The notes: a model not told the origin generated them from the letters alone. A stretch of 64,000 nucleotides of DNA from Prostheceraeus crozeri (GCA_907163375.1 CAJQUW010007530.1:496001-560000); one strand, 5' to 3'. Shown: positions 44,541 to 56,834, counted from the first letter of the stretch. Translations and numbers: made by a program.

Positions 44541-47266
44541 CTAAGTAAGTAATGCTCTATACTTTTTTGCTATTTAATCGCTGCAAGTTTGCTCTTTACT
44601 CAAAAGATGAAGTATAGCAATTCAGTCTTTTTGTTAATAACTTAACTTTCTTCATCTTGATATCAAACACTTCTCTCTTCTTAAACAATCACAGCAGGGA
44701 GACTTAGTCGGCAGATGACAGGTCTGTGCGGTGTCAATTTTCTAATGACCAATCAACCGTCATCGTTAGAACAAAGTTGACCAAATTGATAAAGTATTAC
44801 CCACACGTTGTAGCAAGTATAGCAGTAGAATTCGTAGTCGAGGAACGTTCAAGTGAGCAATTTTTCATAATTCGTATAAGTGATTCCAATTAAGTTGAAT
44901 CCTTACTATATCGCATGTACTTGCATTAGTCCCTTACCTATTGAAGCCTTATAAGACTACGGATAGGATTTTACATTAATAGAGTTACATGTAGATTACT
45001 TTGTGCCTAATTAATTGACATGATAGAATTCATGGATGATAAATTTTGATTTAATTACTAGCACTTATCATTTTCAGTTTAGTATATTGCTTTTACCTTA
45101 CAGAATTGATGAACTAACAATACCCATAGCTCAATAGAAGAGCGAGCATACTACACGTAATCCCCAATACAAAACCACAAAACCTGTACACATAACATTC
45201 CGCGGCAGCTTATAGATGGAAATTTCCTTATCCACTCTGCAATGAATGTGTACATTTTGGTACATCTATACTTGGAAAATCCAGGTAATCCGATACTTTA
45301 CGCTTTGCTTATGTTAGTGGGGACAACAGCGTATTTCTATGTCAAATTTCAATTCAGGCGTGCTCGGTCCATCACCGATCTAATTCAATGTTGCCATCAG
45401 TCTGAAACCAGCCGTAGATATCGATACTTGCCAGAATGGGATTTAATCAAACAATTGTTTATTTAATCCACTATTGCAAGAAATGCAGACCTCCGTGCAT
45501 AAAGCCAAAGGACGCTGACAAGGTTCAGTTAACTTTCCCCTTGACAGCCACTCGAGCCGCCCATCGTTAAGAGTACAGTGTTCATGAACATGCCTTAGTC
45601 CAAGACTAGTACCTATGTTGTCAATGTCCCATGCCCGATATACTAGCGAAAGTCAATTAAAGAGCGCAGGATTACTATGGCAAAGTCCATTTCATATGGC
45701 ACCACAAATTGAGCCTCAGCAGAATGCAGATCTAATTGCCGTCCAACGATTATGGTCCGCACCCTACCAGGGCTAATTCACCTCTCAACAGATGGTCCGA
45801 CGAATCGTTGTAGCGCCAGGGGGGGTCGAGCATAGACGAAAAGGTTACGAATTCTTTGTGATGCCACCTGAGGTATGCAGCGGTTGGTTGGAGATTGCTG
45901 GAACTGATTGTTCTGGCTGGGTATTATGGTGTGGTAAACACAGGGGCCCATTATTAACACCTAGCAACTAAGGATTTCCCCATTCAAAAAGTTTGCCGAT
46001 TGAAACCAATGGCCAAATTGTTCCCCATTCTTCCCTCATATAGAAATAGACCCGCTGACGGGAACGCTTTAGTTGGGTGGAGTTGACTTTGTGTTTAGAG
46101 GGATAATGCTGTTGAGGCCCACTATCTCAACGTCGCTGTTCGAACCTACACACGACTGATGAGCCCAGCCGACCGAAGCCCATGTCACTGTGGCGTTACA
46201 TTAGGGTTGAGGATTTGAAGAAGAGCCACAACAGATTTAAATACTTAAACAAATAATAAGAAAATCATGCCGCTTGAAAGTGTCGTTTGTTGCAGATAGA
46301 GTAGCAATCCTTGGTGTGATCCAAATGGTAACGGACTAAACCCCTACCTAGCAGAATAGACCAGTGATCACGAATACAACTTCAAAGTAAATTTAGGTCA
46401 AAATTTTTGAGACCAAATGGTCTGAATTTCAAGATTTTCATTTTCTATATATATTTTATCAAAATTTTCACATTGAGATTACCTTCTGGCGATTCAAAAT
46501 GGTGTCCACGAAGATGCTTTTTGAGGACCGTCAGCATCATGATTTTCGCCACTCATCTCCGTGCATTTCGAGGAGATCCAAAAACTTCGGTACGAAACGT
46601 GATGCCAGTTTGCGATATCCAAGTCTTTCGATGATGTCATGACTCACGGATGGTTAACACGGATTTCTTAATGAATGCGTGCTGAATGTCGTGTGTGCAA
46701 AGTGTGACAATAGTGCACTAAATTTTTATAAGAGATGGTGCGACTTCTGGTTAGAAGGGATGATCAAAGACTGGCAATCAGCTGACTCGTCAGAAATCAG
46801 CAAACCCACAAAATTGTGTGCTGCATGTACTAAACCGCTGTCAAGATACACAGCAATTCTTCCAAAAGTTTGTACTTTTTCGTAGCACAGTTTTCTCGAT
46901 GTCTGTTCAAAATTTCGAGGTATTTGATTTGATTAACTGCTGAACTCTGGCACCACAAATTCGCTATGCGATTTTTTGTTTCAAAGATGCTAAATAGCAT
47001 TTCAGTGTTCTCTGCCTTTTATTCTAAAGATCTGCTCATCCCTTCCACACCCAAGGGCACCATTGCTAGGGATGGGACAGCCTTCACATGCACACTCTTT
47101 TTGGAATGTGATCTATGCTCCGCTTATCTTCTTTAGAGGTGTTTTGCTTTTGAATGCAATCTAAGTCATCTTTTAGGAATTAAAGAGATAAAGAAATATT
47201 GCCATGTCATTCAAATGTGTAATAAAGAGCAGCATTTCTATCTGATTCATCCGCTTTTGATTCCAG
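44541..47266. other. BACE intron 1 sequence, unassigned
   Basis: No gene recognised. The 45500-46260 stretch is GC-richer than its surroundings and may be an old, unrecognisable repeat; frames there are broken. Confidence 0.4.
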
Positions 47267-47552
47267 ATGAGCGTATTGATCGACACAGGAAGTTCCAATT
47301 TTGCCGTTGCGGGAACTGCAGTAAAAGGTCTCACAAGATTCTTCAACTACAAAAATTCATCCACTTATCAATCTCTGGGACGAGACGTGTACGTACCATA
47401 TACATTGGGCAGCTGGTTTGGACCTCTTGGATCAGATATCGTTCACATCGGCTTCATGCCGCCCGGGAAACGGAACTTCAGAGCTGACGTCACTCCGATC
47501 ATGAAATCATCCGAGTTTTTCATCCCCGGCGCGACTTGGCAAGGAATTGTCG
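47267..47552 (+). CDS. BACE: Beta-secretase-like aspartic protease, second coding exon
   Basis: An acceptor, CCGCTTTTGATTCCAG, ends at 47266. The exon reads MSVLIDTGSSNFAVAG, with the first catalytic Asp in DTGSS, then YKNSSTYQSLGRDVYVPYT, LGSWFGPLGSDIV, and FFIPGATWQGIVG. It ends at donor G|GTAAAT (47553) in phase 1, splitting the last glycine codon. The order and spacing follow BACE1 (LVDTGSSNFAVG, SSTYRDLRKGVYVPYTQG, WEGILG). The exon joins in phase 0 to 38622-38879 across an 8.4-kb intron. The second catalytic Asp, the transmembrane segment and the tail are beyond the window; I searched downstream and saw no candidate. The open frame past the donor is intron read-through. Confidence 0.93.
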
Positions 47553-49894
47553 GTAAATATGCTTCACATGTTGGCGTCTACACGGCGCTGTTAGAGGACA
47601 AGATATACTAATGTGATAGCTTGCTCTCAGAGTTGTTATTGATCCAATGTGTAGGACGTTGGAATCAAATAATCGAATCGATGTGCGATACAACGCACTG
47701 CGCTTTCGAATTAAGTCACACGAAGTGACGAAAGTAGCATTCGGAGTCTTCATTATGTAAATAAGTATAGCTGAAAATGTATACCGTGTATTCTCGAGCA
47801 GAGCTCTAACCCTACTACATCACGCACCTAAATTTGTAAATTAAGGTTTTTGCACGTTTTCTCACAAAACCATTGTCATTTGAGTGTGATTGCATAGAAG
47901 TCTGACGTTTTTCTATTGTGCAACTATTACTGCCGGCAATTTCTATTGAATCATCCGCAAGTTCTTGATTTTCAGATAGTCAATATAACTTACATTGAGA
48001 TTATAATTATATTATTGTGTTGCTTTCGTTCATGAAATATAACTGCTTGTTGAAGAAATGATAAAAGCTCAACTAATAATCACAAAAATCGATATGAGAA
48101 GATCAATAAAAGCAAGATGGTTAGTACCAGTTTCAGCTACTAGTTTTACTTCTAGTAACTTTAGCGTCTCGAGTTCGTCGTCGTTTTCGTCATCATCTTT
48201 CTCGTACTTCACTTACGCATTCAGCCTAATTATCAATGTACTTCATCACTTCGCGAGTTAAATCACAAACTAGAAACTTTATCACAGAACCCACAGATAG
48301 ATATTGCAGGTTATATGCGAGAAAGTGCTATAAATTCATTTGAGATTTTCATAAAGAGAAATTTACCACTAGCAAGGACAAGCATAAAATCAATTTTTCA
48401 ACCAAATTAATTCATCAAGTAAATTTGTGATATTGTGAAATATTTGTAATGTATTAATATGGTAACTGATTCTATTCTCTACACCTGAAGTTGTAGCGAA
48501 TTCTACTATTCATTAATCCTATACATACAGTCTTTTAGGATTGAGCCTATATTACATTTTTGCGTTAATTTAAAAATTGAATCGCGTAACTTAGGTATTA
48601 AGTGAGTTTTAGCGTACTTTCAAAGTTGTTCCTTAGAATCCTTAAACCTGAGCTACTGGAAGGTGAAATTAATGAGCTGTTTTGAAATGCAATTTTGAAG
48701 AGTGTTTTTCTAACTTTTCGTGGGATGGCACTCACAGAAACCATCGATATTCTCATATTGAAAACAGCATTTGAGAAAAATGACTCGTTAAATCATGAAT
48801 AGCTGTCTTTTACACCACAAACATCGAATGAAGGCTTTGAGATTTGTATTGTTAAATACTATTTAGTGAATACTTTAGAAGTTATAATTGCACAATTTTG
48901 TAGCATTTTTGGTGTCTTTTTTTGTCTTCAGAATCTCATTTGAGAGAATTTTGGACTTTTGATTAGAATTATCATTGGCTAATTCGATGAATTTCATAAG
49001 TTTGTGAAAATAGGGGAATAATAAAATATCTTAAATTTGCCATTAATGCTGGAGAACGAGTAAAATATGCAATAATGATAAGGAGGAATAATAAGGAATA
49101 TACATGTATTTATATTATTTTGTATAATTTAATTTTGTAACATCAGTTTAGCGGTCATGATAGCCGCGTAAAGCGCATAAAACAGTCTCTCGCTATGGTG
49201 CACGTAGTTGTCCTGATTACTTTAATGGGGCCACTAGGACATTCAGTACACCAAGTTTAGGATATCCCTCTATCTGAAGACGCATTCTGATACTATCGGA
49301 GTCGTGAATAAAGTCATTTACTGTATAACTTCGTGTATTTCAAAACTGAAAGTATTAGTCACACAGATGTAGTTAAATTTTCAAAGACAATCACATTCGA
49401 TTATGTTTGTCAGAGTTGTTTAAATACATGCTAAGCGGAATGAAGAATCTTTGGTGATGGCAAAAGTGCAAAATAAAAGCAAAAGTAATTAATCGAAAGA
49501 AATCCGTAAGTATCGACTTAATGAATCACCCTTAAGTTGCTGAATTGAGTGCAGAATTTAGCATTGTTTTATGTTTCTCTATTTCAGAATATAAATTTGA
49601 TAATTTGTAAGTACAGTTGTACATTCTGGTGTTGTGATGAGTTCGTAAATTCAATTCTTTGTGAATCGTCATTTCTACGTTATATATTGATGTTATCTTG
49701 CTTTTACTGTTGTTGAGTGTTTACGACAACTTTACACGTAGAATTCTTATAGACTTTATTAGATAGTACACTGTACGTACTTTATCTAAATTATCGAAGA
49801 TTTTGATAGCAGAATGAAGTCAAGGATAATACAGACCAGACGTCTGAGAGGTTCAAATTTGCTAGAAAGGTTTCCGATTTCATTCTACGCTATT
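47553..49894. other. BACE intron 2 (start), unassigned
   Basis: AT-rich, with no exon-like match to the next BACE segment (GLAYAEI-type) and no transposon ends seen. Confidence 0.45.
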
Positions 49895-51230
49895 CATGCA
49901 TGATAGTGCGAGAGCTACCGACGTTTTCTTACTGAATTCGCGCATGAGCTTGTCGTAATTTTTAATTTGTAGATTGTCACCCAACATCAGCAAGATGACC
50001 ATTCATAAGTTATAACGCAAGTCTCCTTGTAAGTCACGGAGGGTAAAACATCGCAACATTCCACTTGTGTATGTAGTTCTGTGAGCTTCCGAGTTTGGCA
50101 CACTTAATAACTTAATGCTCAAATATTCATTTAATCACTCAAAATGAGATTTGTCATCTTTATGATTTTGATTGCACTTTGGATGCAGACATCTTCCAGA
50201 CCAGGCAGAAATGTGATATTCCTCATATCCACTAGCTTGTCCGAATTGCTGTTAAAGAAAATGAAACCATCATGACAACCGATGTTATTGTTGCAGATAA
50301 ACAAACAGACTGTCCTGATCACAAAGTGATTTTTTCAGTATGCGCTTTATTTAATGAAGACGAGAATTCAGCAGAGGATTGTGAAGTGAACGACGCAATT
50401 TTTATTTCCTCCTCAATTCGACTTCTTGCTTCAATTGCATTCCGACAAGTGAAGACGGTATCCATATCACATACGTGCATAGCACATTTCACTCATTCTT
50501 GCTGATTGTTTCAGCTTCTGGCGAAACATTTCATCTTGTCAGATCAACACCAGTAAAGGTCTGCTATGAATCGGCTCAATGTCTATTCAGCAAAACTCTT
50601 ATTGTTCAGTATTTATTTCAGCTGACAGATTTATCCATAGAAATCCGACGCTTCTTGCGTAAGTTACTGGGAGTAGAATGCTTGGTCCGAAAGGTAGCGT
50701 TGTTAAATCTTGTTAATCTTGGTAAATGTTGTTAGATCTTAAAAAGAATTAAACTACTTAAATCGTGTTGTATCTATAATCAAATCATCAATGAATATCA
50801 TCTTGTGATCAGGACAGTCTGTTTGTTTATCTGCACCAATAACATCGGTTGTCATGATGGTTTCATTATCTTTAACAGCAATTCGGACAAGCTAGCGGAT
50901 ACGAAGGATATCACATTTCTGTCTACTCTGCAAGATGTCAGCCTTCAAAGTGCAATCAAAATCATAAAGATGACAAATCTCATTTTGAGTGATTAAATGA
51001 ATATTTGAACATTAAGTTGTTAAGTGTGCCAAACTCGGAACCACATTGATCTACACAAACAAATGGAATGTTGTGATGTTTGACCCTCCGTAACCTGTAA
51101 GACTACTGGAGTTACAGCTTATGAATTGTGGTTTTACTGATGTTGGGTGGCAATCTGCAAATTAAAAATTACGACAAGCTCATGCGCGAATTTTAGAAGA
51201 GAATGTCAGTAGCTCTCGCATTATTATGCA
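49895..51230. repeat. Long inverted repeat, arms about 430 bp
   Basis: Left arm 49895-50322 and right arm 50803-51230 are reverse complements at roughly 80 percent by eye, around a 480-bp centre. The inner junction is GACTGTCCTGATCACAA / TTGTGATCAGGACAGTC and the outer parts are GCGAGAGCTAC / GTAGCTCTCGC. It is probably an old foldback element, or an inverted duplication. Confidence 0.85.
50144..50275 (+). CDS. 43-aa ORF with signal-peptide-like start (weak candidate)
   Basis: Reads MRFVIFMILIALWMQTSS, a good signal peptide, then RPGRNVIFLISTSLSELL and KKMKPS. The paralogous arm keeps MRFVIFMILIAL but then has a stop, so it is not conserved. It may be chance in AT-rich DNA. Confidence 0.12.
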   Translation: MRFVIFMILIALWMQTSSRPGRNVIFLISTSLSELLLKKMKPS

Positions 51231-53398
51231 GCACGTGCGTGCAGGTGGCTGCGAAAGGACGTCTAACAGAGGTTTGCTGGTGGATTGGCCCAAGCAGACA
51301 GCGCAAAGACGCGCTAGTATCTTAACTACAAAAAGCGAAAACATGGAAAATTCAATTTTAATCAAAAACTGTCATCTGCGTCCCATTGGATTATGTGTTT
51401 TTTATCCTGTCTGGCAAGAAGAGGAACCAAGTAGAACTCGGTAGACGCGCAGATTCGTCGTAGGTATAGGGTGTACATCATTCTGTGAAAGTCTCATTTT
51501 CGGCCTCGTTCCGTGCAAAACCTCGCTTTGGCTGCCGGATTATTAGCAGAAAAGACGGCCTGTCTAATCCTATGATGATGAAGACTGTTGTTATCATGCA
51601 GCAACGTGAAATTAGAAGTTGTCATTACTGATGCAAAAGAATAACGTTCAACAAATACTAAACCATGTTATCGAACCCAGCGAGTTGTCTATTTGGTCCA
51701 ACCCACCAACAAATCTCCGACAGACGTCCCTTCCCTTTCCTATGTTCTACGCCATAACTATTAGCAAAATATCGAGGACCTTTTCAGCTAATTTAAACAC
51801 ATGAACTTCTGATTTAATGTTGCGCCGAAAATATTATTTGCAGAAGGAGTAGTGACTGAATTCATTATTTTTGTCTGCATAATAACGTTGCTTCTTCATT
51901 GTCTTCGTCGTAAAGATTACTTTACGTGATGTTTCAGATTTTAGACAGCTAAAGTTTGAATCGTTTAGTTGTTTGGTGGGAAATAACATAGGGAGTTGAA
52001 ATATTGCAGCACAAAGAAACTGCTCTTGCCCATTAAATATCTAAATTCAAGCTACATGTACTCATGTGCTGATGATTACAGGCGCATTAACCTCGGCCAT
52101 TTGCCTGTAATTTGTTTAAAGTGATATTTAATAAATGCCCGTTGAAATTTCACTAACTTGTTAATTGCAAATCTCAAATTTGCCTGAGCATGGCTGCAAC
52201 TTCAAATAGGGAGATGTGTCGATGTTGAGAGATGTGAACTAGGCTTGCTGATAATTCTTGATATTGGCAGCTATTCAGGTCTGTTTCCATTTTTTAACTG
52301 AGGATACATCTCAATATTTAATTATTCTATTTATATGTACTAATGTCTTACTACAATTAAGAAAAGAAGAAATTGAATAAGATGGTGGATTTTTGTACAT
52401 ATTTTTTAGTTTGAAGAATTCTTAGTTGACAGCTCCTTTCAGATTATATAGATTGTAAATCTGTTTTTGTTGTGTGAAATACACGTTTAATCATTTTGTT
52501 GTTTCATGTTCATATTTTAATTTCTTGTAATTGTGAACTGTGCTAGAAACGTGTTATCACCATGTCTTTAACTACGGACGTAATTTCCACAATCACAAAA
52601 TTTCTTTTTTTGGTATTTGTCATAGACTCTCTCTCTCTTGATTTCTGTAGACTCGTGGACGATGTTAGGTTTGATTTCAGGAACGATTAACTGTATAGGA
52701 ACTTTCAAGTTATTTCCTACGATTTCTGTAGCTGTCTTTCATTGTACATGCTCATGCACACTTTAGTCTTCCTTTCTTTAAATGGTAATGAATTTTCGTT
52801 CATGTATTGCATAATTCTTGATGGTAAGAGTTTGAGACTATGAATGCCTGTTTCTGTACTGATGCTGTACTGTTCTGCACTGTTTCTGTGCTGATTATTA
52901 CAATGTTATCATCGACTGTCCTACTGTTGCACATGGGCGGCTATACTGGGAGACTATGTGGTGTGGACCTCCTAGTTAATTGCCTTTGAGCACTAAACTC
53001 TAATGCTAGAACTGGCCTGGTTTTTGGCGACCAGAGTCCCCGGAAACCAACATTGCAAATTGTAGCCAAACTTGTTTATAAAGTTGCGATATCATTCAAT
53101 ATATTTCTACTTAAACTTCTGTTTATTTCGATCATTCTGCATTATTCACATTATGTAGAGTAATTCTTCAGTTTAACACAATGGACAGGCTAATTACTTT
53201 GAGTATACATTTTATAGTAAATTTACAAGTACATTGTCCAAATGTACATGTATGTTATTTTGCTGCAAACAACGGATGTACAGAACGATATGAAAATTCA
53301 TCTAACTTATACATAATTCTTTTAGAGGAGATTACCTATTAGGTATATCTACTGGAATGTCCAGATTCGTCCACTAATACAAAATTTGAATGAACCTA
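51231..53398. other. Unassigned sequence
   Basis: No gene or transposon ends recognised. Confidence 0.45.
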
Positions 53399-53480
53399 AG
53401 TTCTTGTGTGAATTCGCTTATCTGCTATTCTTGGCTAGCATGTATTAAAAAATGTACATGATGATGCATGTATCCGGTGA
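53399..53480 (+). repeat. Ancient duplicate, first part
   Basis: TTCTTGTGTGAATTCG, then ATGTACATGATGATGC, matches 59346-59425 (GCTTGTGTGAATTCG, AAATGCACATGATGGTGC). It continues at 56920-57090 beyond the Penelope insertion. Confidence 0.5.
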
Positions 53481-53908
53481 AGGAAAGCCGCTTCAAATTA
53501 TGTGAAGCTACACGAAAACCATCACGAATTTACTCGCAACACCCGTCTAATCTAAATTTTCTTTTTTTTTGTTACTGTGGCAGGCGCCCAATAACTTTTG
53601 ATGGTCAGCTCAATACTTTATTTGCCCGAGTACTTTCACAATACGACGTACTGCATTCTCAAGGGCCTGACAAACAATGCCAGCGAGAGACACATCGTGA
53701 ACAACACAGAGTGAACAACTATCACAGAAACAGTACACAAGAACTACATGTCAGAATTGCTAGACGAAGTAAAAGTCGAAGGCATGTCACTATCTACTGC
53801 TAAAACTATACAGGTAGCTTGATAGATAAGACAAATAAATTCAAGGAAAAGAAAAAACATAGCACCTTGTTAACATAGAATAGTTCAGAGCCATCAAACG
53901 TTTTTGGG
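53481..53908. other. Unassigned sequence before the Penelope insertion
   Basis: A 111-aa ORF (53468-53803) is compositionally odd (many R, Q, H) and has no recognised motif. It is probably chance. Confidence 0.4.
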
Positions 53909-54030
53909 CTCCCACCACAGACATAGTTGACCAGTCGTCGGGAGATCATTTTGATTAATGAGAGTGTGTTAGAGAAAACTCCCCAAGTTTAGGTCGATGC
54001 TTTCTTGAAAGTTAAGTACAAAGTTAAACA

Positions 54031-54070
54031 GGTCAGACGGGCCTTCGGCGTCCAGCGCCTTCGAAACGGT
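54031..54070 (-). ncRNA. Conserved Penelope 3' hairpin (hammerhead-derived?)
   Basis: On the minus strand: TTTCGAA, a GGCG/CGCC hairpin with loop CTGGA, then GAAGGCCCGTC. The layout parallels the hammerhead-like motif at 33568 and the remnant at 37451, but the catalytic core words CTGATGA and GAAA are not kept here. Likely structural or decayed. Confidence 0.3.
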
Positions 54071-54128
54071 CGATGGTAACAGACGGGATGCAACTGTGTG
54101 AAGTATTTATGTGAAGATATGAGTTCTG

Positions 54129-54665
54129 TTAATAAGTGTGTTGGCGGTTTGCATGATTATCGAATTGTGAAGAGAGATTGTAGTCTGGAAGTTCGTGTTT
54201 CCTGTTGATCTGTGGTTTAAGCTGTGTTATTGCTTTGGCCTCTGCTATTGTTGTGTCTCGAGTGTTGTGCAGTTTGCGAATAAGACCGACCTGAAAATTA
54301 CCGATGCCGCCTATCCCTCCATGCTTATCTTGCAAGTGGTTATAAAGAGCACTACTATTACTTTTATTATCAATCGCCTTCCTATGCTCTTGGTGCCTAG
54401 TTTTTAGCATGCGGGCAGTTTTTCCTATATAAAATTCTCCGCATTGAACACACGTGTATTGATATACGACGTATCTGTCTCGGCACGAGTACTTATTGTT
54501 CTTAAAATCACTGCAAATATTACAAGAGCATGATTTTTCTTTCTTATTATTATTAAGGTAGTTGGCCGATTGATAACCATACTCATTAATCACACGTACC
54601 GGTAAATCATATTTTTTAATAAGTTTGTTTATTTTGCGATTACACCGGTCATTAACGTAGGGCAC
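54129..54665 (-). CDS. GIY-YIG endonuclease of Penelope-like element (left copy)
   Basis: The 178-aa ORF has a Cys cluster (CSCNICSDF and YSCRDRYVVYQYTC) feeding into the GIY-YIG core: VVYQYTC, CGEFYIGKTARMLKTRHQEH, then SALYNHLQDKHGG, and the conserved Glu in TIAEAKAI. GIY-YIG is the nickase that primes reverse transcription and is diagnostic for endonuclease-positive Penelope-like elements. The same ORF is repeated residue for residue in the right copy. Confidence 0.95.
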   Translation of the reverse strand: MPYVNDRCNRKINKLIKKYDLPVRVINEYGYQSANYLNNNKKEKSCSCNICSDFKNNKYSCRDRYVVYQYTCVQCGEFYIGKTARMLKTRHQEHRKAIDNKSNSSALYNHLQDKHGGIGGIGNFQVGLIRKLHNTRDTTIAEAKAITQLKPQINRKHELPDYNLSSQFDNHANRQHTY

Positions 54666-54691
54666 TTTAAATTGAAAATTATTTTCTTTAC

Positions 54692-55768
54692 TTATGCTAT
54701 TTCTTTTATTTGATTTTTTGTTTTAGTACTTATTTCGCGCTCCTTTTCGGTGTATTGATTTTGTTCTAGAATTCGGTCAAACTCTGCTAAGTTCTCCTTC
54801 CTAATTTCTGGATCATTTGATCGTTGAGATATAGTATGTGCACTACTCTTTATATAATTTGATTTAATGTGTCTCGGAAGAAAAGAATCTTTTCTCAAAG
54901 CTATGTTGGAGTGGCATTCTTTATGATACCAAGAGTATTTAATTTCATTATCTATCTTTATCCTGATATCTAAAAAAATCAGCCATTCACTAGGTTTAGG
55001 TGCTTCAAGAGTAAACTTGATATTGGGATTTATTGAATTAAAGACGTTCAATATTTGGTTAAATTTATTTTCGTCGTAATCTAAAGGACCAAGCATTATG
55101 TCGTCAATATACCGCTTATATATTGTGGGGTCAAAACCCAACAACCCCAACGCCTTCGATTCGATAGTATGGAGAAATATAATTGCGAACGGTGGTGCAA
55201 AGTGGCAGCCCATTGGTACACCTTTAATTTGTTTATAAGTCTTGCCGTTGTACTCAATCTCATAGTTATAGCAAATAAACGTCATTAATTTTTCAATGTT
55301 TTCTACACTTATGCCAAAACTGTCAATCTTATCCCAGTGCTTTCTTAGATGTTTCATATTATACTCAATACCGGTTTCTAACGGAATACTAGGATACAAA
55401 CTTTGTACGTCCAATGAAATAAAAACTTTGTTATCTAAATTACAAGTATGCAAATTGTTTAACATATTAATTAACTCTTCAGTTTTTACTAAATTGGCAG
55501 GAACTAAAGGTAATGTCTGTGACAGTATTCGAGAAACTACCCAGTCAATTTTTTCTATGGGCGTATTCCTTACTGAGGCAATCGGTCGAACCGGAAATCC
55601 TTCATCAGTCTTATCCTTGTGGTCTTTTATGAAAGAGAAGAATTTTGCTGGGTTTGTCCCAGTGCTTATTAATTTATCACTTTGATCGTGCAAGGAACTA
55701 TTTTTAATAATACTCTTAATTAATTTGTTTGCTTGGTTTTCTATTGCTTGAGCTTTGCTTTTATTCAT
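54692..55768 (-). CDS. Penelope-like reverse transcriptase (5'-truncated)
   Basis: The 358-aa ORF shows the RT palm: FPVRPIAS, FISLDVQSLYPSIP (motif A with catalytic Asp), GVPMGCHFAPPFAIIFL (motif B), YKRYIDDIM (motif C, YIDD) and WLIFLDIRI (motif E-like). This is the telomerase-related RT of Penelope-like elements. N-terminal residues are missing because the left copy ends at the junction with the right copy near 55795. The frame is open to that junction, so the ATG at 55768 is only the first in-frame Met. The endonuclease ORF follows 27 bases downstream in another frame. Confidence 0.93.
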   Translation of the reverse strand: MNKSKAQAIENQANKLIKSIIKNSSLHDQSDKLISTGTNPAKFFSFIKDHKDKTDEGFPVRPIASVRNTPIEKIDWVVSRILSQTLPLVPANLVKTEELINMLNNLHTCNLDNKVFISLDVQSLYPSIPLETGIEYNMKHLRKHWDKIDSFGISVENIEKLMTFICYNYEIEYNGKTYKQIKGVPMGCHFAPPFAIIFLHTIESKALGLLGFDPTIYKRYIDDIMLGPLDYDENKFNQILNVFNSINPNIKFTLEAPKPSEWLIFLDIRIKIDNEIKYSWYHKECHSNIALRKDSFLPRHIKSNYIKSSAHTISQRSNDPEIRKENLAEFDRILEQNQYTEKEREISTKTKNQIKEIA

Positions 55769-56173
55769 TACTTGATAAGTTGTGTTATCTTAACCAATAA
55801 ATTTAACCAAATATTGAACGTCTTTAATTCAATAAATCCCAATATCAAGTTTACTCTTGAAGCACCTAAACCTAGTGAATGGCTGATTTTTTTAGATATC
55901 AGGATAAAGATAGATAATGAAATTAAATACTCTTGGTATCATAAAGAATGCCACTCCAACATAGCTTTGAGAAAAGATTCTTTTCTTCCGAGACACATTA
56001 AATCAAATTATATAAAGAGTAGTGCACATACTATATCTCAACGATCAAATGATCCAGAAATTAGGAAGGAGAACTTAGCAGAGTTTGACCGAATTCTAGA
56101 ACAAAATCAATACACCGAAAAGGAGCGCGAAATAAGTACTAAAACAAAAAATCAAATAAAAGAAATAGCATAA
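55733..56173 (+). pseudogene. Right-copy RT fragment of Penelope-like element
   Basis: From 55796 on, the protein (KFNQILNVFNSINPNIKFTL through TKNQIKEIA) is identical to the last 125 or so residues of the left RT. The first 20 or so codons before 55796 are reverse-strand left-copy sequence and are not native. Motifs A to C are missing, so it is a truncated copy. Confidence 0.9.
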
Positions 56174-56199
56174 GTAAAGAAAATAATTTTCAATTTAAA

Positions 56200-56736
56200 G
56201 TGCCCTACGTTAATGACCGGTGTAATCGCAAAATAAACAAACTTATTAAAAAATATGATTTACCGGTACGTGTGATTAATGAGTATGGTTATCAATCGGC
56301 CAACTACCTTAATAATAATAAGAAAGAAAAATCATGCTCTTGTAATATTTGCAGTGATTTTAAGAACAATAAGTACTCGTGCCGAGACAGATACGTCGTA
56401 TATCAATACACGTGTGTTCAATGCGGAGAATTTTATATAGGAAAAACTGCCCGCATGCTAAAAACTAGGCACCAAGAGCATAGGAAGGCGATTGATAATA
56501 AAAGTAATAGTAGTGCTCTTTATAACCACTTGCAAGATAAGCATGGAGGGATAGGCGGCATCGGTAATTTTCAGGTCGGTCTTATTCGCAAACTGCACAA
56601 CACTCGAGACACAACAATAGCAGAGGCCAAAGCAATAACACAGCTTAAACCACAGATCAACAGGAAACACGAACTTCCAGACTACAATCTCTCTTCACAA
56701 TTCGATAATCATGCAAACCGCCAACACACTTATTAA
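56200..56736 (+). CDS. GIY-YIG endonuclease of Penelope-like element (right copy)
   Basis: Identical in sequence to the left-copy endonuclease: CSCNICSDF Cys cluster, CGEFYIGKTARMLKTRHQEH core and SALYNHLQDKHGG. It sits on the opposite strand as part of the inverted arm. With no complete RT upstream, this copy alone could not transpose. Confidence 0.95.
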   Translation: MPYVNDRCNRKINKLIKKYDLPVRVINEYGYQSANYLNNNKKEKSCSCNICSDFKNNKYSCRDRYVVYQYTCVQCGEFYIGKTARMLKTRHQEHRKAIDNKSNSSALYNHLQDKHGGIGGIGNFQVGLIRKLHNTRDTTIAEAKAITQLKPQINRKHELPDYNLSSQFDNHANRQHTY

Positions 56737-56794
56737 CAGAACTCATATCTTCACATAAATACTTCACACAGTTGCATCCCGTCTGTTACCATCG

Positions 56795-56834
56795 ACCGTT
56801 TCGAAGGCGCTGGACGCCGAAGGCCCGTCTGACC
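56795..56834 (+). ncRNA. Conserved Penelope 3' hairpin, right copy
   Basis: Mirror of 54031-54070 in the right arm, identical sequence. Confidence 0.3.

Noticed and set aside
53468-53803. 111-aa plus-strand ORF before the Penelope insertion
   Set aside because: No domain, odd composition, and it overlaps an old duplicated non-coding block.
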